DNA of 54,145 nucleotides from CAYRSA01 sp964494845 (lineage in GTDB: Bacteria; Patescibacteriota; Saccharimonadia; Saccharimonadales; JAGQNJ01): NCBI GenBank assembly GCA_964494845.1, contig CAZBSC010000002.1:1-54145 (forward strand), given 5' to 3'. The notes under the pieces were generated by a model. That model made no database searches and was not told where the DNA came from. It saw nothing but the letters and a program-made list of their open reading frames with translations. Position 1 is the first letter of the stretch; each line of letters starts with the position of its first letter. A program made the translations under genes and the position numbers. Below are positions 8,803 through 15,669 of the stretch, piece by piece.

Positions 8803-9381
8803 ATGATAAAAGCCATAATTTTTGATTGCTTCGGAGTAATTTATGCCGATACTCTTGCAATAGTGGAGCGTAAATATATACAAAAAAATTCGCAAAAGTT
8901 AGAGCTGGTTAAAGATTTGCGTCGCCAAAATGATCTCGGTTTACTTACCCGTGATGAATTTTGGGACCAAGCTGCTGAAATTTTGGGTATCAAGAGAGCA
9001 GAATTGGACACTAATATTTCAAGCGCGAAGGGAGCAGATTGGGAGCTGCTAGAATACATAAAACAACTGAAGAAAGAGTATAAAACAGCAATTCTTTCTA
9101 ACGTAGGACAGGGTTTTTTAGAGCGTATATTTGACAGCAATCATCCACAAAGCCAATATTTCGATACACTAATTGCAAGCGGAGATCACGGGGTTACAAA
9201 GCCCGACAAGGAGATTTATATGATTGCCGCTGACAAGCTGGGCGTGCATCCACAAGAGTGTGTATTCATTGATGACCTTGAAAGGCATACAAATGGCGCT
9301 AGCAGAGTAGGCATGAAGACCATTATTTATCAGGATTTTGAGACAATGAAAACAGAACTACAGATGTTTCTGGAGAGTTAG
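8803..9381 (+). CDS. HAD-superfamily hydrolase
   Basis: This 192-aa haloacid dehalogenase-like hydrolase is probably a phosphatase of the HAD-IA/YihX type. Motif I is FDCFGVIY, with the nucleophile Asp at residue 8. The second Asp of DxD is replaced by Phe, as in the FDxGxV branch of the family, so the acid/base position is altered. Motif II is AILSNVGQG, motif III is the Lys in VTKPDKEIY, and motif IV is FIDDLERH. The cap is small and helical. TACAGT (8790-8795) ends seven bases before the ATG, suggesting a leaderless transcript. The substrate cannot be predicted. Its 3' end overlaps the convergent downstream gene by four bases. Confidence 0.85.
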   Translation: MIKAIIFDCFGVIYADTLAIVERKYIQKNSQKLELVKDLRRQNDLGLLTRDEFWDQAAEILGIKRAELDTNISSAKGADWELLEYIKQLKKEYKTAILSNVGQGFLERIFDSNHPQSQYFDTLIASGDHGVTKPDKEIYMIAADKLGVHPQECVFIDDLERHTNGASRVGMKTIIYQDFETMKTELQMFLES

Positions 9382-9617
9382 TTGCTCCTAATAATCAGCT
9401 GCGTTTTTTCAGGAAGTAGTTGTTTCAGCTCTGTCATGTGAAATCGCAAAGTTCCCGCTAGGGCAGAGCCAGGAACGGATATGATAATAGCGCCACCAGA
9501 GATTTGCAGGTCTGGGTTTTCATCAAACTTTTCTTGGATAAATTTTCGGATGATGCCAAATTCCCGCGGTTCGGGCGTTGCTCGTTTGCTCAAAATCTCA
9601 CCTAAATCGCTTACCAT
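9378..9617 (-). CDS. DUF721/DciA-like small protein
   Basis: The 79-aa protein resembles the conserved core of DUF721, whose member DciA loads replicative helicase in bacteria without DnaC. There is an N-terminal helix, then a strand-strand-helix unit (ISGGAIIISVPGSALAGTLR) ending in an LKQLLPE helix. It is shorter than most DciA proteins (about 100-160 aa) and lacks their C-terminal extension. The assignment rests on pattern only. It overlaps the HAD gene by four bases at the 3' end. No strong SD is visible before the ATG on the minus strand. Confidence 0.55.
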   Translation of the reverse strand: MVSDLGEILSKRATPEPREFGIIRKFIQEKFDENPDLQISGGAIIISVPGSALAGTLRFHMTELKQLLPEKTQLIIRSN

Positions 9618-9639
9618 GCTCTTATTATTGCATACGCCA

Positions 9640-9669
9640 AAATATCACTTAACAATATAAGTGATATTT
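9640..9669. repeat. 11-bp inverted repeat, candidate operator
   Basis: Perfect arms AAATATCACTT (9640-9650) and AAGTGATATTT (9659-9669) flank an 8-base spacer. The core ATCACTT recurs at 9739-9745, between the promoter and the ORF that starts at 9803. The T content of neither flank suggests a terminator, so a protein-binding site is more likely. Confidence 0.5.
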
Positions 9670-9680
9670 CTCACAATACA

Positions 9681-9710
9681 TTGGATAGCCTTGACCCACG
9701 GGTATATAAT
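9681..9710 (+). promoter_or_regulatory. Promoter of the 120-aa protein gene
   Basis: TTGGAT (9681-9686) is 18 bases from a perfect TATAAT (9705-9710). The predicted leader is about 85 bases, is AT-rich, contains a second copy of ATCACTT, and ends in an SD with full anti-SD complementarity (AAGGAGGT, 9791-9798). Confidence 0.5.
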
Positions 9711-9802
9711 TATTAGCGAAGCATAAGCTTTAATAAAAATCACTTAATAAAGCAAAAAACACCTTAAATAATAGTTAAAACTAACACAAAAAGGAGGTTT
9801 GC

Positions 9803-10165
9803 ATGCAAGCATTTAGAGACACCGAAGATGGGCCAAGAATTGAGCTACAACATGGCTTCGAAGTAGGAGAACTAATGGTTGTTGTTGAGGCGGTTGAGCC
9901 CAAGGGAGTACGGGGACGTGTTGGTAAGTTGGTCGCGCGTAGATCTTTAAATAAAGTTGATACAAGTCCAGATACTTGGTCTGGCCATAGCCCCAAGGTC
10001 ATACAAGGAATGGCGGCAGAAGTTATAACTGGTGCGTTAGTTGATGCAAAACAGGGCGATGGAGCCAGTCATGTGGTTGCTGCAGCGTTGATGGGTGGCA
10101 CTGCCCTGGAAGCCGATCTTTATGGCGCTATAGAAATAGTTGCTATGGCTGACGTTGCTGCTTAG
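9803..10165 (+). CDS. Unrecognised 120-aa protein with a strong ribosome-binding site
   Basis: I do not recognise the family. The protein is soluble and has no Cys. It has an acidic N-terminal half containing a basic patch (about residues 35-50, VRGRVGKLVARRSLNK) and an Ala/Gly-rich C-terminal half with low-complexity helices (about 72-120). AAGGAGGT five bases before ATG is the strongest SD in the window, and a good promoter precedes it, so high expression is likely. Inverted and direct copies of ATCACTT surround the promoter, suggesting control by a repressor, possibly this protein itself through its basic patch (inference). The gene is monocistronic by spacing. Confidence 0.75.
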   Translation: MQAFRDTEDGPRIELQHGFEVGELMVVVEAVEPKGVRGRVGKLVARRSLNKVDTSPDTWSGHSPKVIQGMAAEVITGALVDAKQGDGASHVVAAALMGGTALEADLYGAIEIVAMADVAA

Positions 10166-10193
10166 AATAACCCCCGGTAACCAAATAATCAGT

Positions 10194-10199
10194 TACAAT
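10194..10199 (+). promoter_or_regulatory. -10 box of mutM, leaderless-type
   Basis: TACAAT ends six bases before the mutM ATG (10206). No SD lies between them and no convincing -35 is seen. Confidence 0.4.
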
Positions 10200-10205
10200 T
10201 AATGC

Positions 10206-11087
10206 ATGCCAGAGTTGCCAGAGGTTGAAACTATTAGAATTGGGCTTAACAAATTGTTGCCCGGAAAGACTGTAAAAGCAGTCAATTTTGATTGGCAAAA
10301 AAGTTTTCCGAACGCTCAAACCGATGTCGAAAAGTTTTTAATTGGTGCAAAAATAACAGATGTAAAGCGACGGGCAAAAGTACTAATTATCGACCTAGAT
10401 TCGGGCTACTCACTGATTATCCACTTGAAAATGACAGGACAATTAGTGTTTCGTAGCAATGACGATAAGCAGCGGTTTGGGGCGGGGCACCCAACCAGTA
10501 GCCTGGTCGATAATCTGCCCGATAAATCTACTCACGTGACTCTGGATTTCGGCGATAGTAAATTGTTTTTTAACGATCAGCGTAAGTTTGGTTGGGTCCG
10601 GCTAGTGCCCACGTTAGAAATACCACTGATAGATTTTTTTAAAAAAATTGGTCCAGAACCGCTGGCAAGTGACTTCAAGCCGAAGGATTTTATTGACCGA
10701 CTTTACCGTCGTAAAAAGTCTAAGATTAAACCTGTTTTGCTGGATCAGACTGTTATTGCAGGAGTAGGCAACATATACGCTGATGAATCGCTGTTTGCGG
10801 CTGGAATTCACCCAGAAACAGTAATTACGGACATTAAAAAAACAAAACTAGAACTACTATTCAAAGAACTACAGTCAGTTTTGAGGCTCAGTATCGAAAA
10901 AGGTGGTTCTACGGATAAGAATTACGTTGACGCCGAAGGCAAAAAAGGCAGTTATTTAACTTTTGCGAAGGTTTTTCGGCGAGAAAAAAGGCCGTGCACG
11001 GTATGTGGAGCGACTATAGAAAAAATAAGAGTGGCTGGCCGAGGCACTCATATCTGTCCAAATTGTCAGAAAAGGGTGAAATCATGA
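10206..11087 (+). CDS. mutM: Formamidopyrimidine-DNA glycosylase (Fpg/MutM)
   Basis: Bifunctional DNA glycosylase/AP lyase that removes 8-oxoguanine and FapyG. The mature N terminus PELPEVET carries the catalytic Pro2 and Glu3. The helix-two-turn-helix region includes VIAGVGNIYADESLF. The C-terminal zinc finger (about residues 262-290) has CTVC and CPNC pairs with the conserved GRGTH between them. Length (293 aa) is slightly above the usual ~270. The stop overlaps the start of holA (ATGA at 11084-11087), so the two genes are translationally coupled. Confidence 0.97.
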   Translation: MPELPEVETIRIGLNKLLPGKTVKAVNFDWQKSFPNAQTDVEKFLIGAKITDVKRRAKVLIIDLDSGYSLIIHLKMTGQLVFRSNDDKQRFGAGHPTSSLVDNLPDKSTHVTLDFGDSKLFFNDQRKFGWVRLVPTLEIPLIDFFKKIGPEPLASDFKPKDFIDRLYRRKKSKIKPVLLDQTVIAGVGNIYADESLFAAGIHPETVITDIKKTKLELLFKELQSVLRLSIEKGGSTDKNYVDAEGKKGSYLTFAKVFRREKRPCTVCGATIEKIRVAGRGTHICPNCQKRVKS

Positions 11088-12007
11088 CCATTACTTTAGT
11101 CGGCGAAAATACTTATCTACTGAGAAAAGAACTGAGTAAAGTTATTTCTGACTTCGAACAAGAACACGGGGACTTGGCAGTAGAGCGTTTTTCAGGCGAG
11201 GTTGCTAACTTTGAACAAATTTTTAGTGCAATAACTAATCCTCCGTTTCTGACACCAAAAAAACTGGTAGTAGTCGAAGATATTTCTTCGGTCAAAGATA
11301 TCAATACCAGGTTTGAAGAATTGCTAAGTCAGTCACAAGATCAGATCGAGGTAGTGCTAGTAAGCGATAAACTAGATAAGCGCTCGGCACTGTATAAGTA
11401 TCTAAAAAAACACACTGACTATAAAGAGTTCGTTAATATACCTGCTAATAATATTTCAGGCTGGGTAAAATCAGAAGTGGTAGCCCGAGGGGGCAGTATT
11501 GATAGCCAAAGTGCGCAGGTGCTTGTCGAGTTTGTAGGGACAAATCAGCAGAAACTAAGCAACGAAATCGACAAGTTACTACAATATAATTCAAAAATCT
11601 CAGTCGACTCCATTAACCTGCTTAGTGTAAAACAACCTAGCACTACAATGTTCCAGCTGTTGGATGCACTGTTCGCGAAAGACACAAAGCTAATGATGAG
11701 TCTTTATGATGATCAGAGAAAACAACAAGTCGAACCTCTAACAATTTTGTCCATGGTGCTTTGGCAACTGCATATTCTTGCAGTCGTTAAAACGGCCCCG
11801 AAGGGTAAAAGTAGTGAACAAATATCCAAGGACGCTGGCATCCATAGCTTTGTGGTCCAGAAATCAGTAAATATAGCCAGAAAAATGAGCCTGACACATT
11901 TAAAGAAATTTATCAGTGATGTAGTGGATCTAGAAGTGAAACTAAAAACCCAAACCGTTGATGCAGATGACGCGGTTAAGCATTTGTTGCTAAACGCAAC
12001 AATGTAA
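11084..12007 (+). CDS. holA: DNA polymerase III delta subunit
   Basis: Clamp-loader delta subunit, 307 aa, which opens the sliding clamp. It shows the HolA layout: an N-terminal RecA-like domain without a Walker A motif (GENTYLLRKEL, then the LVVVEDISS strand), a middle domain, and a C-terminal helical collar domain (TTMFQLLDALFAKDTK to the end). I place the start at 11084 because ATG overlaps the mutM stop; a longer frame open from 10994 would lie inside mutM. The 3' end faces rpsT with a 17-base gap and no obvious terminator. Confidence 0.9.
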   Translation: MTITLVGENTYLLRKELSKVISDFEQEHGDLAVERFSGEVANFEQIFSAITNPPFLTPKKLVVVEDISSVKDINTRFEELLSQSQDQIEVVLVSDKLDKRSALYKYLKKHTDYKEFVNIPANNISGWVKSEVVARGGSIDSQSAQVLVEFVGTNQQKLSNEIDKLLQYNSKISVDSINLLSVKQPSTTMFQLLDALFAKDTKLMMSLYDDQRKQQVEPLTILSMVLWQLHILAVVKTAPKGKSSEQISKDAGIHSFVVQKSVNIARKMSLTHLKKFISDVVDLEVKLKTQTVDADDAVKHLLLNATM

Positions 12008-12024
12008 CTTTTTTATGAATGGTG

Positions 12025-12387
12025 CTACTTTTTAGCAGCTGGTTTCTTGGCTGGGGATTTTTTGACAGCAGGCTTCTTTGTGGCTGTGGACTTCTTTGGG
12101 GTAGCGCTGGATTTTGTGATTTTAACACCGGCGGCTTTTGCTTGGCGGGCTAGTTGAGCCTTTTTACGAGCAGCCTTATTTTTGTGCATAACATTCTTCT
12201 TTAATGCTTTATCTATCGCACTTTGGGCTTGGGATTGTGCATCTGACGCTTTTTTGCTGTCTTTCTTTGACAGAGTTGCTTGGAATGATTTAACGGCACT
12301 TTTTATAGCACGCTTGGCTTTGTTATTGCGCGCAGCGGCTTTTTCAGCGATTTTAACTCGTTTTTTAGCAGATTTTATGATTGGCAT
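12025..12387 (-). CDS. rpsT: Small ribosomal subunit protein bS20 with Lys/Pro/Ala tail
   Basis: Primary 16S rRNA-binding protein of the 30S subunit. Residues 1-86 follow S20 (MPIIKSAKKRVKIAEKAAAR, a basic helical bundle, HKNKAARKKAQLARQ). The last ~34 residues are a histone H1-like low-complexity tail of Lys, Ala, Pro, Thr and Ser (for example KKSPAKKPAAKK) that is not in typical S20. Such a tail could add nucleic-acid binding (inference). AAAAGGAA about 14 bases upstream on the minus strand is a distant SD. The gene diverges from the DHH-like gene. Confidence 0.95.
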   Translation of the reverse strand: MPIIKSAKKRVKIAEKAAARNNKAKRAIKSAVKSFQATLSKKDSKKASDAQSQAQSAIDKALKKNVMHKNKAARKKAQLARQAKAAGVKITKSSATPKKSTATKKPAVKKSPAKKPAAKK

Positions 12388-12501
12388 GTATTCTAACTAT
12401 TCCTTTTCCTAATCGATTAATATTGTTATTAATTAGACCTTTAACTATACAAAGAAACAGCTCATTTGTAAACACCCTAGTGGGCAAGACCATTTTCACT
12501 A

Positions 12502-12530
12502 TGGACAAAACATTATGCTTATGGTACATT
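12502..12530 (+). promoter_or_regulatory. Candidate promoter of the DHH-like gene
   Basis: TGGACA (12502-12507) and TACATT (12525-12530) are 17 bases apart, 38 bases before the ATG at 12569. It lies in the 181-base divergent region between rpsT and this gene, which otherwise holds only AT-rich DNA. Confidence 0.4.
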
Positions 12531-12568
12531 GTTATCGATACTAAAAAACAAACAAAAACCTCAAAAAT

Positions 12569-14095
12569 ATGGACCAAACAGCTAAACAAAGCACAGTTGA
12601 CCGCATACAACAGGCAACTAACGTACTGGTTACGGTCAGCAATGACCCATCAGTTGATCAGCTATCTGCGTGTATCGGTTTAACGCTGTTTTTGAACAAA
12701 CTAGGCAAACATGCAACAGCTGTATTCAGCGGCAAAGTGCCATCCACACTCGAGTTTCTGCAGCCAGACAAGACCATAGAAAAAGACACCGACAGCCTAA
12801 GGGATTTTATTATTTCTCTAGATAAGTCTAAGGCTGACAAACTTCGATACAAGGTCGAAGACAAAGTGGTTAAGATATTTATAACACCGTACAGGACCTC
12901 GCTGTCCGATAAAGATTTAGACTTTAGCCAAGGAGATTTTAACGTTGACGTGGTGATTGCCCTTGGTGTTCACGGAAAAGAAGAGCTAGATCGAGCAATC
13001 GTGGCTCATGGCCGAATACTTCACGATGCAACCGTGATTTCTATTAATAACGAAACCGCCAGCACGATAGGAACAATTAATTGGCAAGACCCACAGGCAA
13101 GTTCGTTATGCGAGATGATAGTGGAAATGGCTGATTTAATGGAGCCGGATGGTTTTGATGGACAAATGGCAACCTCATTTTTGACTGGTATTGTTGCAGA
13201 GACGAAGCGATTTAGTAACGAAAAAACTACCTCTAGGACTATGACCCTGAGTGCTCAGTTAATGGCGTCCGGCGCAAACCAACAATTAGTAGCTACACAA
13301 CTACAGTCAACGGGTGGCTCCAAATCCTCTAGTAATAGTGAATCCGGTGGAGCCGATGACGATGGAACTCTTGATATAGACCACGATACATCAGAAGAAG
13401 ATCAACCAGACATACCTTTGCCGGAACCATCGACATCAAATGATCGAAACAGCCCCATAAGTAATGTAAAAAGTGAAGATTATTCGCGAGACGACAGTAG
13501 TTTGAGAACAGCCCCGAATGGCACCACAAGTTCTGTGGAACCAGAAAGAGGCGGTACCTTGACGTCAAACACCAGGCCCGAAGAGTCAGCATCGACAACC
13601 GATCCTTTGATGGGTGGTGATAATGGTGGACTAATAAAAAGAGATGATGACTGGGTTATGGGCAGGCCAGCCCCCAATGATCTAGGAAACAAAAAGCTAT
13701 CCACTATTGAAGATGCGGTTATAGACCAAGACAAGACACTATCGGATATTGAAGAAACAGTCGGCAGCCCACATATTGGCTCGTCAAGCCCAACGGCTGC
13801 ACCAGGGATTTCTGATCTGGAAGCAACAGCAAAAAATCTAGCAGACGAGATGCCCAATCAACCAACCGCTAGGGTTGGTTCAACTCCACTAGATATGAAT
13901 GTTCAAGGCCAGCCACCCAGAACAGCAGACTATTACGTGAACACCACTGTGCCAGAAAGACTTGGTTCCGCCAACCAACCTATGGGTTTGCCTTCAGACC
14001 CAGGAATTCCCCCTGAGCAGACCGCAGCAGCTAACGATAATCCTTCAGCACCACCTCCGGTGCCGCCTCCAATGATGCCGCCAGCAGCTAGTTAA
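12569..14095 (+). CDS. Degenerate DHH-family phosphoesterase-like protein with disordered tail
   Basis: Residues 1-245 follow the layout of DHH/NrnA-type phosphoesterases (bacterial oligoribonuclease/pAp phosphatase), but every metal-binding motif is changed. The usual DPDxDxxGS reads NDPSVDQLSA (25-34). The motif II strand reads DVVIALGV (127-134) without its terminal Asp. The DHH signature position reads SINNE (158-162). The motif IV DTG position reads AETKRF (210-215). The fold is recognisable from the following TSRTMTLSAQLMASGA. I infer a non-catalytic nucleotide- or RNA-binding or scaffold role. Residues about 245-508 are acidic, Ser/Pro/Asp-rich and probably disordered, ending in a Pro-rich segment. 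There is no SD. A promoter is predicted at 12502-12530. It is followed by truB. Confidence 0.75.
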   Translation: MDQTAKQSTVDRIQQATNVLVTVSNDPSVDQLSACIGLTLFLNKLGKHATAVFSGKVPSTLEFLQPDKTIEKDTDSLRDFIISLDKSKADKLRYKVEDKVVKIFITPYRTSLSDKDLDFSQGDFNVDVVIALGVHGKEELDRAIVAHGRILHDATVISINNETASTIGTINWQDPQASSLCEMIVEMADLMEPDGFDGQMATSFLTGIVAETKRFSNEKTTSRTMTLSAQLMASGANQQLVATQLQSTGGSKSSSNSESGGADDDGTLDIDHDTSEEDQPDIPLPEPSTSNDRNSPISNVKSEDYSRDDSSLRTAPNGTTSSVEPERGGTLTSNTRPEESASTTDPLMGGDNGGLIKRDDDWVMGRPAPNDLGNKKLSTIEDAVIDQDKTLSDIEETVGSPHIGSSSPTAAPGISDLEATAKNLADEMPNQPTARVGSTPLDMNVQGQPPRTADYYVNTTVPERLGSANQPMGLPSDPGIPPEQTAAANDNPSAPPPVPPPMMPPAAS

Positions 14096-14138
14096 TAGTT
14101 GCCTAAGTTTAGATTTTACCTGCATACTGTTTTGGTAT

Positions 14139-14816
14139 ATGAACGGGATTTTATTGATTGACAAGCCGAAAGGTTGGACTAGTTTTGATGTTGTGGCCAA
14201 GGTTAGAGGCATGGTCAAACAATCGACGGGCCAAAAGCGCCCAAAAGTCGGCCATGCCGGCACATTGGATCCGCTAGCTACAGGATTACTCATTATTTTG
14301 GTAGGTGATTACTGTAAACGAGCCCAAGAATACTCAAAATTAGACAAAACTTACGAAGTACAGCTAAAACTAGGTGAGACCAGCACAACAGATGACGCCG
14401 AAGGCGAAATCACCAAAATCAGTGACAAAATACCCTCAAAAGATGAAGTTTTGGCAGCCATCGATAGTTTTATAGGCGATATTCAACAAATCCCACCCAT
14501 TTACAGTGCAATAAAAATCGACGGTAAACGAGCCTATAAATTGGCTAGGGAAGGCGAACAGCCAGAAATGAAACCACGCCCGGTAACAATCCATTCGATT
14601 ACAAATATTGATTACAAATACCCATTTATAAGCTTTACGACAGAGGTGAGTAGCGGCACATACATACGTTCATTAGCCCGAGATATTGGCGATAAACTCA
14701 CCACCGGCGCCTACATGACCAATCTTAAAAGGGTGACAATAGGCAGCTTCAAAAATGATGAAGCGCTACCAGCTGGATTACTTCAAGCGAATAAAATTGA
14801 AAAACTATTGCTTTAA
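14139..14816 (+). CDS. truB: tRNA pseudouridine(55) synthase TruB
   Basis: Makes pseudouridine 55 in the T-loop of tRNAs. The catalytic Asp is in GHAGTLDPLATG (about residues 43-54). The substrate-binding motif KTYEVQLKLG and the YIRSLARDIG motif are present. At 225 aa it lacks the C-terminal PUA-like domain of many TruB proteins (about 300 aa), so it is the short form. CATACT and TACTGT hexamers lie 8-10 bases ahead of ATG, and no SD is visible, compatible with a very short leader. Confidence 0.95.
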   Translation: MNGILLIDKPKGWTSFDVVAKVRGMVKQSTGQKRPKVGHAGTLDPLATGLLIILVGDYCKRAQEYSKLDKTYEVQLKLGETSTTDDAEGEITKISDKIPSKDEVLAAIDSFIGDIQQIPPIYSAIKIDGKRAYKLAREGEQPEMKPRPVTIHSITNIDYKYPFISFTTEVSSGTYIRSLARDIGDKLTTGAYMTNLKRVTIGSFKNDEALPAGLLQANKIEKLLL

Positions 14817-14830
14817 TTATGATAATATGC

Positions 14831-14836
14831 TATAGT
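14831..14836 (+). promoter_or_regulatory. -10 box of the 97-aa protein gene, leaderless-type
   Basis: TGC followed by TATAGT (extended -10) ends six bases before the ATG at 14843, with no SD between. Confidence 0.45.
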
Positions 14837-14842
14837 TAACGT

Positions 14843-15136
14843 ATGTCAGAAAATTCTATGGATAGTCAACCGTTGGGCAAAGACCCAATCGCTAAAGACT
14901 GGAAAAAAGATCCGGTAATTCAGCGAACCGGTGATAAAGAGGACTCACCAATTACGCCAAATGGCTGGAAAGGGGAAGACCCCCTGCATCCATGGGATGG
15001 CGCGGATCCAATACGCGCGTTTAGACAGGGCGGAACTCATCCTAGCGACACAGAATCTCCATTAGAAGACCCACAACAAGATGGCACTATTCAAGAAATT
15101 CAACGAGATGTAGGCGGCGACATTCAAGCTTTGTAG
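14843..15136 (+). CDS. Small acidic, probably disordered protein
   Basis: No family recognised. Its 97 residues are dominated by Asp, Glu, Pro, Gly and Trp with repeated DP units (KDPIAKDW, KDPVIQR, EDPLHPWDGADPIRAF, EDPQQD). There is no hydrophobic core or membrane segment, so the chain is likely intrinsically disordered with several DPI/DPL short linear motifs. It has its own extended -10 box, so it is probably expressed independently between truB and rpsO. Function unknown. Confidence 0.6.
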   Translation: MSENSMDSQPLGKDPIAKDWKKDPVIQRTGDKEDSPITPNGWKGEDPLHPWDGADPIRAFRQGGTHPSDTESPLEDPQQDGTIQEIQRDVGGDIQAL

Positions 15137-15141
15137 GACAT

Positions 15142-15168
15142 TTTTTACTCGTTTAGTTCTAGTAAAAA
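15142..15168. repeat. 8-bp AT-rich inverted repeat
   Basis: TTTTTACT (15142-15149) and AGTAAAAA (15161-15168) flank an 11-base loop just after the 97-aa gene. It could be a weak bidirectional terminator, but the stem has only two G-C pairs and no clean T tail follows on either strand. Confidence 0.3.
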
Positions 15169-15195
15169 TAGTTTGAATACAAAAATAATCAGAGA

Positions 15196-15210
15196 CCTCT
15201 TGATAAGAGG
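15196..15210 (+). promoter_or_regulatory. Hairpin overlapping the rpsO ribosome-binding site
   Basis: CCTCTT (15196-15201) pairs perfectly with AAGAGG (15205-15210) across a GAT loop. The 3' arm overlaps the SD AGAGGGG that serves the GTG at 15219. S15 represses its own mRNA in several bacteria through leader structures of varied form, so this is a plausible autoregulatory element (inference). Confidence 0.4.
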
Positions 15211-15218
15211 GGTGAATA

Positions 15219-15503
15219 GTGCTAGAATGGACGGGAATGATCGCATCCGAGAAGAAACAAGCAATTATTGCTGACTTACAAAAAGGGAAAACTGACAACG
15301 GCAGTAGCGCCGTTCAGGTTGGTGTTTTGACTGCGAGAATCGCAGAGATTACCGAACACCTGCAGACTAACAAGCACGACCACATGGCGCGCCGCGGTTT
15401 GCTACAAATGGTTGGCAAGCGAAAGCGACACCTAGCATATATTGCGAAACAAGACAGCAAAGAGTATCTAGCGCTTATCAAAAAACTCGGACTTCGAAGG
15501 TAA
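15219..15503 (+). CDS. rpsO: Small ribosomal subunit protein uS15
   Basis: 30S subunit protein that binds 16S rRNA helices h20-h22 and contacts the central domain. Signatures include GSSAVQVGVLTARI, HDHMARRGLLQMVGKRKR and the terminal LIKKLGLRR. Two starts are possible. GTG at 15219 has an ideal SD (AGAGGGG, spacing 6) and gives 94 aa. ATG at 15237 gives the family-typical 88 aa but has only ACGGGA directly against it. I chose GTG because of the SD, but the ATG remains possible. Confidence 0.93.
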   Translation: MLEWTGMIASEKKQAIIADLQKGKTDNGSSAVQVGVLTARIAEITEHLQTNKHDHMARRGLLQMVGKRKRHLAYIAKQDSKEYLALIKKLGLRR

Positions 15504-15520
15504 ATTTGCATAGACTTTCT

Positions 15521-15616
15521 AGGGCTAATTAGCCTTACAGCTTGTGCACATTAACAGGTAGCGGTATCGTGCCGTAGCAACAGATATATGACCGTCCAAT
15601 AACGCATAAGGGACGG
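15521..15616 (+). promoter_or_regulatory. Structured leader of pnp
   Basis: The 166 bases between rpsO and pnp contain AGGGCTAATTAGCCTT (15521-15536, a palindromic core of 12 bases) and a 6-bp hairpin with CCGTCC (15592-15597) and GGACGG (15611-15616) around a 13-base loop. In E. coli a leader hairpin upstream of pnp is processed by RNase III and PNPase for autoregulation. A similar role here is inference. Confidence 0.35.
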
Positions 15617-15669
15617 AACCAGTATATTTGAACTACGGCCCGAACGTTAGCGAAAAGAAAGGAACCAAA

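Noticed and set aside
9691..9710. TTGACC as -35 for the 120-aa gene promoter
   Set aside because: It is only eight bases from TATAAT. TTGGAT at 18 bases is the better partner.
12381..12683. 100-codon plus-strand frame between rpsT and the DHH-like gene
   Set aside because: It overlaps the promoter and the first 115 bases of the DHH-like gene in another frame, its composition is unlike a protein, and it has no SD.
15628..15669. TTG start 14 codons upstream of pnp
   Set aside because: No SD precedes it and the added residues do not fit PNPase, whereas ATG 15670 has AAAGGA at good spacing.
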